A DNA stretch of 64,000 nt from Mantis religiosa (GCA_030765055.1 CM060953.1:185961268-186025267), one strand, 5' to 3'; shown: positions 44,907-57,136, counted from the stretch's first letter. Notes: generated by a model from the letters alone, not told the origin. A program made the numbers and translations.

Positions 44907-45409
44907 TGTCACCCAATTAGCGGAAAGCACAACCAACGACAGCTGAGTAAGGGGCCAGAAGCAGCCAAGCCACACCCACCCATCAGTCTCTGTCACTAAC
45001 TGAGGGGGATGATTAGGGAAATGTCACTTGTCGCTGGCCGCCTCTTCCCCCCTTCCACTGCCATCTGGAACCTTCGCGGTGATTCACGGAAACTAGAGGC
45101 TTCGACAACGGCGATATTACTATAAAAAGGGCTGCAGTGAGTGAATTGAGTCAATCAGTCAGTGCTTGGCAAGCAGCGAAGTAGCGCCGTGTTATTGAAC
45201 GGACGAGAAGACTGTGTGCATGCAACGGAAGAATTTACGTAATTGTGAGCGTACAGTGGAACTGCAACGGACGAACTGGTGAGTTGTAATTGTGTGCATT
45301 ACGTAATTCTGTGTAATCGGCAAGTGTTCAACTGTAAGTCGGTGGAAATAAAGAACATTGTAGAGTTTGTGTAATTGGACTTTTCATTTCACGAACCCAC
45401 AAAGTCACA
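44907..45409 (+). mobile_element. Solo LTR, 503 bp
   Basis: Starts TGTCACCC, ends CAAAGTCACA, flanked by ATAT at 44903-44906 and 45410-45413. It is exactly as long as the LTR at 17351-17853, with the same ends and target sequence. Contains a TATA box, an initiator-like TCAGTC at 45155-45160 and AATAAA at 45347-45352, which suit the U3-R-U5 layout. No internal domain. Probably Ty3/gypsy by target preference (inference). Confidence 0.9.
45121..45127 (+). promoter_or_regulatory. TATA box of the solo LTR
   Basis: TATAAAA, 28-34 bp upstream of TCAGTC, an arthropod initiator-like motif. Confidence 0.6.
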
Positions 45410-45413
45410 ATAT

Positions 45414-46757
45414 GTTCGTTCGGTGTCGTTTTGCAATTTGCGGTTGGACTTTTCTTCAGCATCTTCAAAAACTACAGAACATAATGTCAAATTTTGGTGT
45501 TTATCTGACTTTTATTTTTGATTTGTGTTGCCTACACATAAAGATTTTCTTCTAAAGATGGGTTTTTACAAAATTTTGCTCCCAGCGACATGCAACTTTT
45601 GGTTAAAATTTGGTAATCATCAATGGTTAAGTGGTGGAGGAACTACTAATGAAATTCGTTTAAAATTTTCCTGACTGCTACAAAATATAATTGGGGGAGA
45701 TTGATGAATGGGAGTGGAGAGAGAAAACGCTTAGGAAAGCTTTAAACAATTACGAATCCAGTTCTTTTCTTATTTTCTTTTCTATGCCATGGGGGAAAGT
45801 TACTTTTTCCCGTCTTTTACCAACCCTGAGGCAAACTTCTTTTCTTGAGCATAAATTAAAACTTCCCCTTCGTTGATGGAGATAGCTTTTGGTGAAGCTT
45901 TGTTCCTTTCCTCTGCAGCCAGGAAAGAGAAACATTTTACCTTACACAAAAGCTTAGAAAAAGAAGTGTTACCAACAGATATGTGGAGGTTTTGAGCACA
46001 ATACTGAACCAACACAACACAATAGAACGTGATAACCAAACAGAGCTGGTATCTTTAACAAATAAACTCGGTTATTTCATTTGCTGTATCCGAGTTCCCT
46101 ACAGATGCTACTGGAATTCCCAGAACATTTCACTTTCCAAGTCCTAGCCCCTCGCAACTTTCCAAAATCGATGTTAGTTCGCCAAGCAACTGCTCACTTC
46201 AGATTCTCTGCTTGAAGGGGATGGCGCCCCCTGAAGCGAGGAAAGCCGGAGTTAAAACTCTCAGCATTACTTCCGGATCAGCTATACCTGTTTTTCATTC
46301 GTACAGCTACGGATTTTCTAGCTAACTTCGTGCTAATCCAGATAAACGGTTGCATAATAGCTTCATTACACGTTACGTTACAGGTTCAAGGGTAATGAAA
46401 ACCGAATCGACATCAAATACCTGAAAAGGAATCTTATATGCTGAGCTGGAAAATCTAGAGTCATTCCACAAAACCACCAGAAACAAATAAATAGCAGCAA
46501 CACTACAAAAGTGACAATTAAAAACTTCAAACTAATAACAGTGCAAATGGTTGGTATTAAAACATATTATTTGAAATGAACTGTGTACGTCTTATGATTA
46601 ACAAGATAAGTGACTTCGTAGTCTATTTCCAGAAAGCTACCTTACTCATTTTTTCAAGGTTGGCTCAACTGGTTAAGCACTGGGCTACTGATCTCAAACT
46701 CGCAGCTTGAAACCCGGCCTAGAGGTTTCTTAAGTATGGTTAAAAGTGACAGGCATG
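45414..46757. other. No gene recognised
   Basis: Nothing supported; short ORFs near 45690-46040 on both strands are overlapping chance frames. Confidence 0.4.
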
Positions 46758-46759
46758 TA

Positions 46760-48058
46760 TAAGGGCTGCTCAATAAAGAATGATCATAATTTTTTAGGTT
46801 CATAATTTTTTGCACTAAAATTCCATCTTATTATATCCTAAACACGCCGTAGTAGTTTCATTGTTGGTACTCCTGTTTCCCACCTATGAGAACCAGGCAC
46901 GTTCAGACATGCTTAGTATCGCCTACCGCTGCAATGGAGGTAACACGCGAGGAACAATATGCGGCTTTGAAATTCCGCTTTCGTCTCAACAATTATTTAG
47001 TTAAGGCTTATACAATGTTACAGGAGGCCTATGGAGAGTCTGTTCTTGCCTACAGCACAGCTCGAAGATAGTTTAAACGTTTAAGAGGGGAGAAAATCAA
47101 TTTCTAAGGAAGGTGGATCCACTGCACCAGTTATTGCTCTTACGGAAGAAAACGTCAACACTGCTGCTGTCCTTGTGAGAGAGGATCGACGAATTACCTT
47201 AAGATCACTTTCTAAAATACTGAACATTTCTTTGGGTGCCACCCACACGTTGGTGACAGAAACATTACACATGAGACGTGTTTGTGCGCAATGGGTTCCA
47301 AGACTGTTGATTGCCGAACAAAAGGACATTCGCATGGAGGTCTGCATGCAGTTAAAGTTGATGTTAGAGGAAGATCCGGAGTTTCTTTCAAACGTAATCA
47401 CTGCTGATGAAACTTGGCTACGTCATTTTGATCCTGAGAGCAAACAGCAGAGCTCAGTGTGGAAATCTCCTTCACCACCAACCCCCCAAAAAGCAAAAGT
47501 GGTTACTTCTGCTGGGAAAGTTGTGGTCATCTCATTCTTTGATATTCATGGAATGGTTTGTCAGCACGTTGTACCTGCACACACATCAGTAACTGCACAA
47601 TACTACAGGGATGTCCTGACAACATTGCAAGTCCATATCAGGTGCAAAGGACCACATTTCCGTGAGGCAGGCTGAATGCTTTACCATGATAATGTCCGGC
47701 CGCATATTGCCAATGTTGTTGCTGAATATCTTGCAAACATCAACATGAAGTGCATCCCTCACCCTCCCTATAGCCCGGATTTAGCCCCATGTGACTTTGT
47801 TGTATTCCGTAACTTGAAGAAACGCCTCCGTGGTAGGCATTATCCATCATCAGAAGCAGTGGTGAAGGCTGCGGAAGCGATTTTGAAGGACTTCTCAACA
47901 AATTGTTTCCAGCATGTCTTTGAAGACTGGCAGAAACGCTGGGACAAGATCATCGCATTCAGGGGAGACTATTTTGAGAAGGACCATCAAAACTATGAGA
48001 ATGATTAAAGGTACGTTGTCAAAAAAGGTTGTGATCATTCTATATTTAGCAGCCATCG
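46760..48058 (+). mobile_element. Full-length mariner (degenerate), 1299 bp
   Basis: Ends TAAGGGCTGCTCAATAAAGA and (reverse) CGATGGCTGCTAAATATAGA, with AATGATCA shared just inside; TA at 46758-46759 and 48059-48060. It is the parent type of the internally deleted element at 16835-18258. Confidence 0.92.
46934..48008 (+). pseudogene. Mariner transposase pseudogene (DD34D)
   Basis: From ATG at 46934: MEVTREEQYAALKFRFRLNN opens the DNA-binding domain, which breaks at a stop near 47069 and resumes from 47175 (REDRRITLRSLSKILNISLG). Catalytic motifs: ITADETWLRHFDPESK, then, after a TGA at 47673-47675 that replaces a Trp, MLYHDNVRPHIANVVAEYLA and PHPPYSPDLAPCDFVVF. I count 34 residues between the second and third Asp. 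The C-terminus QKRWDKIIAFRGDYFEK is present. At least one frameshift in the DNA-binding domain and two stops disable it. Confidence 0.92.
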
Positions 48059-48060
48059 TA

Positions 48061-48599
48061 AAAGAATTCCACCAAATTCCGGCACACTAGAACTGACAAC
48101 ATCGTCATTGAATCTTCTACTGACAAAATCGGAAGAAAATTATTAAATGTACTCTGGTTACTTTGATACTAGTAATTTTAATATATGTCATTACTAATGC
48201 CACCTTGCGGTTCCTATAGGAGATAGAAAAATGAGAAACTTTTATTTATAATATTATAAGTTATTGGCCTCCAACCTTGAAACATGTTCTCTCAAAACTA
48301 TAAAGTCATTTCAAAGCAAAAGATAGCACTTTAATAAAATCTTTAGAAAATAACAACACGTTTTACATAAAAACAGTGTTTTAGTGTCGACGTTAGAAGG
48401 TACTCAACTTTTTAATTAATATAAAACTTGTAATGTTTGTAATTTTTAATTTATTTCCCATCTTTCCTTTTACATCATCAAATGGAAATACAAAATCAAG
48501 AATACAATTATAAATTCCTTACTGGAAACGCCATATATTCCAAAATCTTGAAAGTCCTACCATATTGATTGTTGTTGAGTAACAATTCGGTCCCCATAC
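48061..48599. other. No gene recognised
   Basis: Nothing supported. Confidence 0.35.
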
Positions 48600-49250
48600 A
48601 CCTAACCCTAGGTTTTTGTGTATTGGAGGCCCTCTACTTCTTTTTACACATTTTGCCATTTCACCTATCCTAATCGACAATTTTCCTCTTAATTGTTCTT
48701 AGCCACTCTTTAACTTTCCCTAAATTTTTCCTGTTCTTTTCCCCTTTTACTGAAAAAATGTTTATAAATACTACTTTGCCCTCCAAACTGTCCCATTTAC
48801 GTAGCCAGGACTGCTCTCTCCATATCTTTGTTTGACTAAAATATAATATTCAATGGAAATTTGCATTCTCTTCTCCTCACAATGGACATTTATCTAGCTC
48901 CATATCTTGACCTATACATTTCAAGTTTCTCACTCCTGTTCTCGCCCAAGCAAAACCTTCTCTCTGAAACTTATTACATATGTCTATATATCCTTCCCTT
49001 CCCCAAGTTGTTTTTATTTCTCTATATAATCTCAGTGAGCCTTTGTCACTTGTACTGGCAAGAATGTGTTGTCTGTCAGTATCCTCTAATCTTAACTTCT
49101 TTGCAGCAGCCTCTATACCCATAGTCTGCATTTATCCAGTAATTACCCATACCTATCTGCTTCAACATGTATTTCATTTTATGTGCCAAAGATCCTCCCC
49201 AGTTACTTCTCTTTTGAATATGAAAACATTCTTTAATTACATATCAATCT
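48600..49250 (-). pseudogene. 3' portion of a LINE, same family as 58.1 kb
   Basis: The frame 49131-48877 encodes KLRLEDTDRQHILASTSDKG, SLRLYREIKTTWGREGYIDI, FAWARTGVRNLKCIGQDMEL and DKCPL. The same order appears at 58870-59100, including the CP-C zinc-like motif and the downstream KQRYGE / WRE segment. Similarity continues left in untranslated form to about 48600 and right to about 49250. No palm motifs are included, so it is strongly 5' truncated. Confidence 0.8.
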
Positions 49251-50588
49251 TCGAAGTTAACGATTCTGTATAAATAATCTAGTACTTAATTTTTGAGTTG
49301 TGTGAGTGTGCGAGTGTGTGAAGTTTATAAAATTGTTTTTCTTTTCCTTTTTTCTTTAAACGGCCACAAAATATTTCTACTGAAAATTTGATATTGAATT
49401 GTTGCGTGGAAGCTATACTTTTTTTCTAGATGAGTGGTAGAAAAGTGATAAAGAAGGATTTCACTTAAGGTATTTAAAGCACTTAATCATTTTAAGGGCT
49501 TATTCGTACAGAATGTGGACTTTATTAAGGTAACACTTAGCCTATAGGACCAAGGTGTACGGACAAGTACTCAAGTTGCGCTAGCTATCAGATAACCTCA
49601 AAGTTTGTCCGAACTTGACTATTAAATTTTATACAATTAGCAAAGCACAAGATTAATCTTGCATGGTTTTCTGGACAAAAAGGAATTTCAGTAAATGAAA
49701 AATCAGGCTTCCTGGCAAGAAAAGCATTTGACGAAACACCCACTGGAGCTAAACCAATTTTTGCATATTTTTAAACTGTGTTTTAGAAACCATTGCTGAA
49801 TGGATTAATCACAGCAAACAACTGCTATGGATTCAAACACAAGGAACACATTAAGAAACTGGTCACATTAGATGCCTCTACTCGCTGAATACGTACTTAA
49901 TCTCAACAGATCTAAAGTAAACCTGATGACGGGCTCTTGTATTTATTTTGGAAAACTTTACAGAGGAACCAACCTATGTAGCAAAGATTCCTGCCATATA
50001 ATGTTCAAATAAAAAACACTGGGAAGGAAATAATGATATTATTGTTCGTACTTTACAACTCAAATGATCGCTGCTTCTAAATCAATTAACATAACAGTTG
50101 ATTACAAACATATTTTTCAGTTATGTTCTACACACACATTCTATTCAAGTTCAAATACAATGACATGCTATCATCTATTTCAATAATCAATGGCTGATAC
50201 ATATTTAAAATAAAGAGAAGACATTTTAAAGAACAGAATAAGAAAACAATTCCTTAATTTTATAATAAGACTGTCCATTCGTAAGAGAAGAAATACCTAA
50301 TTGAATTTTCAAACTAAGATTAACATTGTTTTTGTAATAAGTTCTTTATCTTGGCTACAGAGGGCCGCAGTGTTTATATTTTACTACAAAACGAACACTT
50401 TCTTTTATTTTACCCATGTTTACGATGTTTGCATCTTTTATTAAGGTTAAAATGACCAAATTCGTCTTGGAATTCTTTTCTGGAAGTAATCAACATACAA
50501 ATACTAATTTATATTTCTACTGACTTACTTTTAGTACCGTTTTTCGTTTAGAAGCTGATATTTACTTCCGAACATTTGATGTGTTTAC
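49251..50588. other. No gene recognised
   Basis: AT-rich unique DNA. Confidence 0.4.
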
Positions 50589-51261
50589 TAGGGATGGTTT
50601 TTCTCGATACTCGATTCTCGATACCGTCATCTCTACTTCTAGTTTTAACAGAAAATGTTGGCAGAACTGTGTAATACCATTAAATTAAATACTGTACCTA
50701 TTTAATGAGATTTAAGTTAAAATCATCAGTGAACTTATTTTTAAACTCGACATTAGACATTTGAAAGCAAAGCAGTCCACTTTTACAAAATTTTGTTAAA
50801 AATACTAGCATTTTCACTCTTTTGGACTCAAGTCTACTTCTTTTTCTGTCACATAGGAGTCCTCTGTACTAAATAGTCTCAGAGAAAACTTTTACACGTG
50901 GTATACACAAATGTTTAGCGACTGATTTTTCTAGTAATGGAAATTTTGAATTTGTTTACCAGTAATCCAGTACACTAGAAAGAGATCGTTGAGGTATGTA
51001 GTGATTTCTTCTTGATAACTATTAACTGGCATTAAATTTGACACACGATTACTTTCTTGCATTACGTTACTGTACAGGCAATGTCTGGGGCTTTGCAGTA
51101 TTCTAATTGTGGCAATGATATTTTGTGATTTTAAAATAAAATAAAAATTGCAGAATCACTACCAAAGTATCTAAAAAGTATCGAGCGAATTTTCCTTCGA
51201 TGTCGATACCATGCAAATATCGTGAATATCCAGGTATCCAAGTATCGAGCAACCATCACTA
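50589..51261. mobile_element. hAT-like non-autonomous element (MITE) candidate
   Basis: Left end TAGGGATGGTTTTTCTCGAT; right end on the other strand TAGTGATGGTTGCTCGATAC. The inverted repeats share TAG-GATGGTT and CTCGATAC, and CGATACC recurs subterminally on both sides. Flanking octamers GTGTTTAC and CTTATTAC agree at five of eight positions and fit the T/A pattern of hAT target sites. There is no transposase ORF inside. Confidence 0.5.
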
Positions 51262-52193
51262 CTTATTACATAGCAATATTTTTTAAACATCGCAGTCTCA
51301 CATTATCAACAGAGGTGCAAACTTTTGGAAGTTGAAAAAGTGAACATTTTACTAAAACAAAAGCTGTAATTTTGACGATAATCTACTATACGAAACGGGA
51401 ACTGAACTTAATGCCAAAAATTATTTCAATATATACACAATTGAATGTTTTAAAACTGTTGAAGTAAACTATTATTCCGTGTCAGAATGTTTAACTGAAA
51501 AAATCCAAAGAAGACTTAACCACGAAGCGTATATTACCAACTTTATTAAAACAAAGTATATGTTTAGTGCATTAAAATAACTCTACAAACCAAATTAATG
51601 TATTTAGTTTAATCTAAACACGCTAAAGGTGATTCTATCCTCACAAAAGTAACAAATTATTTCTCAAACTCCTTACGAATTCCAAATATTAATGAAGTAG
51701 TGATCAAGTTGGTAGTAACCATAGTAATCAGTGATATGGTATGTTACATCTGCAGTTTTTTTATCTCAATCGTGTATAAATTTTTAAATTTATGTAAACG
51801 AAGTCTGAGAAACTCTGAAATAAAATATGTAATGTATGGATTTCATCTCTATTTCTTAAATAATAAACAATTTGGGAATCATATATTTTTAAATATGCAT
51901 TTCCTTGAAGTTATATTCAGTAAAGCAATAAACCTTCCTGGAATAATAAAACAAGTTCCTCTTTTTGCTTGTTTTTCTGGGTACATTTTGTTTTATGGTT
52001 TCTTTTCATTATACGCGTTTAATCACTTATTTGAAGATCTTCCCAAGACGCAGAGATACTTCCCGAACAGTAATTGTAATATGAATGGTATTTATGTGAC
52101 AATATTGTCATTAAATTAAAAAAAGAACACACTTCAAAGACACATTGGCACTAGTAAACAACACTCGATGATGACACGTGGTAAAGCACTGAC
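51262..52193. other. No gene recognised
   Basis: A hydrophobic 139-codon AT-rich frame at 51700-52119 has no recognised motif; probably chance. Confidence 0.35.
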
Positions 52194-52420
52194 CTTGAGG
52201 GTGCTGAAGAAACTGTGGTGAGCCTTGTGCGATGATGGCACGTTGCTTGTAGACTGGGCCTGGCCCTTGGCATGGTCATGGTCGCTGGAAGAAGGGGCGG
52301 TTCCTGAGACCGAGGGCTGCAGGGGGCGGTGGCGCAGGTCCGACGCCGATTTCGAGAGATGACGTCCCAGCACGACCCGCTGTTCCGGCGCTTCCACGAC
52401 GTTGAGACGGGAGCGTTCCG
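52194..52420 (-). CDS. Candidate 227-bp exon of an unidentified host gene
   Basis: On the minus strand the acceptor TTGTCCTCTTCTTCCAG precedes the exon at 52420 and the donor AAG then GTCAGT follows at 52194. Between them one frame is open for 75 codons after two leading bases and ends in phase 0. It encodes ERSRLNVVEAPEQRVVLG, then RHLSKSASDLRHRPLQPS and HKAHHSFFSTLK. The sequence is GC-rich against an AT-rich background, serine- and histidine-rich, and looks like a disordered linker of a larger protein. The neighbouring exons are not identified, though the GC-rich region continues to about 52620. I do not recognise the gene. Confidence 0.5.
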
Positions 52421-53496
52421 CTGGAAGAAGAGGACAACAGCAGCATGAGGATGAGGATGAAGATGTCCCCAGCGTAACGGCAGCCGTCATGTGCGTCCGA
52501 CCGAGCACGACTGGCCGGACTGCCTCGCCGACTGCCGCCGAGAGGAGTCGAGTCTGCCTTGCCCCGGGGCGCCGATCTCAGACGCGCATTGCTGCGGCTG
52601 CAGTGGGGAAGGCAGCTCTTTGCCGCCGACGGCTTACTGTTCTTGAGATCAATGACTACGTTACAAATAACTCCAATAATTACAAGTGATGTACAGCCGT
52701 CACACGACATTCCCCACTCATTCATTACTACTTTTTCTGTAATACTCAAGAAGAAAAATTGTATCCTACGTAACAATTTGAAACCCAGCTTTCACCATAA
52801 AGCATGTCTTAAAAATAAAATAAAAACTTTGTGCATAAGTTTATAACCTTCCAAAGAGACTTTACGAGAGAACTTACAAAATGTTCTATACAGGGCCACC
52901 AAAAAAGGTTGCAGCAAATTCACAAAATCATATATCCCATTGCAACTGAGATAAATTAATACTTCCACCTGCACAATAATCGTGAACTCAAAAACTTTTG
53001 TTGGACATGACTCTGCTCAGAACCGTATTCCTAACAAAAAGTGGGGGGACGCACACCATCGGAGAACCAATCAGAATTCTACACTTGTAGATTCACCTTC
53101 CTGCTTTGCTTGTCCTCAGCATGCCTACGACTTTTTATCCATTCTTTTGTGTAATCTTCTTGGTTCCACATATGTACTGGAGGTCCGTTATGTCATAAAC
53201 ATTATTTAATGTATTATGCATGTATATATTTTGTATTTTTGCAGTATTTTGAATGTTAAATTAAGAAAGCTAATGGATTAAAAAAGTATAAATAATATGA
53301 TTAGAAAGGGGACTGCGACCCCCTCCCAAAAATAGTGGGGGGAAGGCGTACATCCGCGTTCCCCCTCCACTACGACCCTGACTGTACTCCGCTCGTGACC
53401 TTCAGCCGAAACCAGAAGAGTGCAGTCACGTCACAATGTTTCAGTAGAAAGTGTGATTGCAATGGGAAAGTTCAGTAGAAAGTAAATTTCAGTGTG

Positions 53497-53602
53497 AGGT
53501 CTACCCCAAAGTCCGAAGACTCCGGCCTCTATCAACCCGGAAGCGATGGAAAACTCCGGGGCTCTTTCCTGGCGGCAATATCTTGAGTCTAAAAAGCCCC
53601 CC
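53497..53602 (+). repeat. Unknown repeated coding-like fragment, copy 2
   Basis: Translates as PKTPASINPEAMENSG and ALSWRQYLESKKPP in one frame, matching the minus-strand frame at 41.8-41.9 kb. The DNA match includes GAAGACTCCGGCCTCTATCA and CTTGAGTCTAAAAA. Confidence 0.6.
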
Positions 53603-53646
53603 ACCCATCTCAAGACGGGTGGGTGCGTGTTGTTATCGGAATTCAA

Positions 53647-54020
53647 ATCTGTTATAACTATTCAGCGCACTTTCCGACATGTTTATGGTGGCGATCCTAC
53701 TAATAGTATTAGATGGTGGTATGAACAGTTTCAGGAAATTGGCAGCTTTGACGTGCAGAAACCCATCTGACTCAGACATGCTAGAACACTACATTTTCCC
53801 GCAAATACACCAAATTGAAGAAGAAAATAACGTAAGGGTATTATTTAAAACATATCCTAAGAGTTTGACACGTTCGGCATTCAAGATGCCTTGGTCGGTG
53901 GATTGATAGGGGTGGTCCTATTCTACGGCCTCCTAGAGGCACTGATTTGACACCCTAGAACTTTTTATGGGGATACGTCAAAAACATTTTCTGTACAGTG
54001 AGGTACAGGATCTCCAATGC
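53647..54020 (+). pseudogene. Tc1/mariner-superfamily transposase remnant, middle deleted
   Basis: Begins VITIQRTFRHVYGGDPTNSI and RWWYEQFQEIGSFDVQKP, a helix-turn-helix start common in insect transposases. It then jumps to MLEHYIFPQI and, after frame changes, to RPPRGTDLTP-NFLWGYVKN, the region around the last catalytic residue. The central catalytic motifs (first two acidic residues) are missing, consistent with internal deletion. Several stops are present. Confidence 0.7.
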
Positions 54021-54232
54021 CGTTTCAATAATCACCCAAAGATCATTCAGCGTTGTTACGGGAAAACCGACTATCTGTTTCATGTTTACAGAAGAACCAA
54101 CGGAGCGTACATAAAAACATCCAAAGAATAACACAGTATAACTTCTTGAGTAAATACTCGTTTTAATATCTCAAAAACTCCCCGAATTATGAATTTTTGA
54201 AATTGCTGCAACGTTTTTCGATGACCCTACCT

Positions 54233-56267
54233 ATAAGCGTAGGTCACATTAAAGAATAGAATTTATGTCAAAACTATTTTATACAGTTAAACATTTCCGA
54301 GATATACCTGCTTATTCAACTGGATTCTTCACATTATTACTTTCTCAAATAGGAAGTCGTGCAAATAGAAGGAATTTGGGAGTCATGCATATCAATATTT
54401 TCTTAAAATATTTGACTATCTGTTTAAGCGACATTCCCTTGTTCTCGTGCTTGACAAATGAATGTGCAATAACTCAACTTCCTCAAATGTTTATCTCGAC
54501 AAACGTGAAGTGGATAGAGGAACACGTGTTTTAAGAATAGTTTGTACCACAATACGAAAGGTAAATGTAAGTTCATACATGAGATATTTTAAAAGAATTC
54601 AAGGAACAGTAAAATATATATAATTGTTGCTGTAAACATCAAAAGGTTTTGTAAATCATGGAGAAAGTAAATAAGTTAATCTACCTGTGAGTTTAAACAA
54701 CATTGAAACTTAAATTTTTACTACAATTATTGATACAACGCACTTTTCTTGCAAAACCTTCACAGTATTCTTCGAAGGGCAAAATAAAAAGTAAGGTACT
54801 ATTTCTTCTACCAATTTCTGATAAAATATAGTGCCTTACTAATTACATTAAAATGGCCAGTTAATTTTCAAAAATAATGATCCAGGTTTAAAAATAAAAT
54901 AATATCATTTTAAAACATAAAAATATTGGAGAGTGAAAACTGTAATAATTCCCTGCAATGATAGGAGTAATATAAAACCTGAACTGGTGACGCGTATATT
55001 TCTATGACCCGTGTATACAGTTCTTATTAAAACAATTGGAGCGGTTCCCCTCCTTGTGGATTGGATTTATATCAGACGATGCGGTGACATATCTAAAGTT
55101 GGATTCGCCCCTTCGTGAGGTCTACGCCCCACAGGCGCAAAAGTGTCGCGCTCCCTCGGTGTGGCGACGCTTGTAGAAGCCAAACCTTACCTTGATGTAG
55201 AAGCGATGAACCTTTCGTCTAAAAACCGTGAAGATGAAGTTCTCGAAGATTTCTATAAATCCTCTCTCCGGCAGCTGCGGCGAGCGATGAGATGTGAAAC
55301 TTCTCAGGCGTGGTATCGATACAAAAGGGATTTCACTTTTGGGCAACTATGGAATAAAATAATTAATACCTTTTCAATTTACTTGGAATTATATTTCTCG
55401 ATATCATTTTCTTCTTTACATGCGACTTTTTCCACTGATGTATATAGCCCTTTACTATATATTAATTTTCTCCTTTTATTTATAAATGGTGCAACGGTTT
55501 TTTACTTAAATTATTTATCGTAGCGTCGCGTATTCGATGTATATTTTAAACGTTTACTAAACGTTCATAAATGATGAACTCCAATAGCTTCTCGTAGTTA
55601 CAAGAAGTATTTTACCGCAAACGTATCTACCCTCTTCGAGAGTTAAAGCCAGAAGAAAGAATTTAAGAATAAAATCATTGGTTTTATTTTCTGTTTTGGT
55701 TGCTACGTTACCGTAATACGTCACAATTTGGGATTTCAATAAACCTAAGCATTTGTTGCATCATCTATATGGCCTGCTTGGTTATTTACTTAAGTTGAAT
55801 TACAGATGGCCATGTTTAACTAACATATCCATGTATGTAATATCAGCTTCACAATGAATTTATGGAATAACAATTAAGATTTAAATAACCACACCGTAGA
55901 ATTTTGGACATGAAAAAATCATTGTTGTGATTATGTGTAGCAGCGGACATAAATGTCAACAAAATTTACATACCCTGGAAGTTTCACAGATGCATTACGT
56001 TAACTCTTGCGAAAAAGGATTTTTAACGCAGTAAAAAGAACAATTCGACGGTTGTCCAGTGTTTTGTAGGTTATAAAGAGGATGTATGCAGGTTATAAAA
56101 ATGCAGAATATAAGAACAAAGGTGTAAAAAAAGTAGTTCAAAACTTTAAATGGAGGAAACGGTGCTGTAAATCTTTTAACCCTATTTACCATACTCTATG
56201 CGTGCAGGAACCTAGAGCGGGAGAAAACCAATGGTGCCTTACCAGGCGCAGAAACCATAACGTGTCT
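54233..56267. other. No gene recognised
   Basis: AT-rich sequence. A 74-codon minus frame at 55122-55346 has no known motif; its GC-richer patch may be an old element edge. Confidence 0.4.
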
Positions 56268-56448
56268 GCCCGCCTCTATAGCGTACTGGTAGTGTGTCTG
56301 CCTCACGTTCTGAGGTCCCCAAGTTCGAATATCGGCTTTTTCCGGAGTTTTCCATTGTACTGAAAAATATATAACTAAAAGCCCTATAGACCCTGAGCTC
56401 ATTTGAGCATCATTACATTCACCATCTGACATGACTGAACGTTGCAGA
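56268..56448 (+). mobile_element. SINE1, diverged single copy
   Basis: GCCTCTATAGCGTACTGGTA, CTGCCTCACGTTCTGAGG, CCCAAGTTCGAATATCGG, then a shortened body with ATTTGAGCATCATTACATTC and TGACTGAACGTTGCAG. Confidence 0.8.
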
Positions 56449-56644
56449 TCCTCTTCTTCTTCCCTAGTTAACTATCGTAGTGTTAGGGTATTCTTGTTCT
56501 TCTATCCCTTTTATGGTCAGGCCTGAGAAATATAACCTTTGCATCAAATAGAGAACCAGGTTAGCTGATCAGCCGCATTGCTGTTATGAATGTGAACGAA
56601 GTGAATAAAATATATATTAGAGCGAAATGAATGATAGGAACGAT

Positions 56645-56818
56645 GATGATAGATCAATTGGTAGAATGCTGACCGCAGAAACTGGAGGACCCGGAGAAAA
56701 ACCATGCCAGCGCCATGTTATCCACCACAAGTCTCAATTTTCGGTTGCCTGGGATCAAACCCAGGTCCCTTGATGAGAGTCAAGAGGTATAATCACTCAG
56801 CCATAGCACGGCCATGTT
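56645..56818 (-). mobile_element. SINE2, second copy
   Basis: On the minus strand: GTGCTATGGCTGAGTGATTA, then GGACCTGGGTTTGATCCC and a body shared with 11608-11846 (AGACTTGTGGTGGATAAC against GATTTGTGATGGACAACA). Diverged, with a 3' truncation. It again abuts a SINE1-derived satellite. Confidence 0.75.
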
Positions 56819-56819
56819 C

Positions 56820-57136
56820 GTTTCCCTTATCCTAAAAGAAGAATGTCAAGTAGCTCTAAGCTCTATGTACTCTGTACTCATTTGAACATCATTTCATTCA
56901 TCGTTCGATAGGACTTAACGTTGGAGGTTTTTCCTTACACTGAAAGATGAATATCTGGTAACTGTATGTACCCTGTACTCATTTGACATCATTTCATTCA
57001 TCGTACGACATGTATTAACGTTGGAGGTTTTCTCCTCTCTTGAAAGATGAATGTCTGATAAATCTAAGTTCTATGTACCATGTACTCATTTGAACAACAC
57101 CTCATTCATCCTCTGATATGACTTAACGTTTCAGGG
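56820..57136 (+). repeat. Satellite array E: about three SINE-derived units
   Basis: Three monomers with TTTCCCTTATCCTAAAAGA, CATTTGAACATCATTTCA and GACTTAACGTTGGAGG; unit two lacks the CTAAGCT segment. Confidence 0.85.

Larger units (their letters stand above)
52891..54232 (+). mobile_element. DNA transposon remnant with long imperfect inverted ends
   Basis: Left end CAGGGCCACCAAAAAAGG then TTGCAGCAAATTCA; right end (reverse) TAGGGTCATCGAAAAACG then TTGCAGCAATTTCA. TA precedes the left end. Inside are a helix-turn-helix fragment and a C-terminal transposase fragment on the plus strand with the catalytic middle largely missing, plus the shared block at 53497-53602. The family resembles insect Tc1/mariner-superfamily elements with an N-terminal HTH of the DUF4817 kind (recalled, not searched). 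Confidence 0.7.

Noticed and set aside
51700..52119. 139-codon hydrophobic ORF
   Set aside because: AT-rich sequence biases codons to Phe, Leu, Ile and Tyr; there are no recognisable transmembrane family motifs, Kozak context or splice sites.
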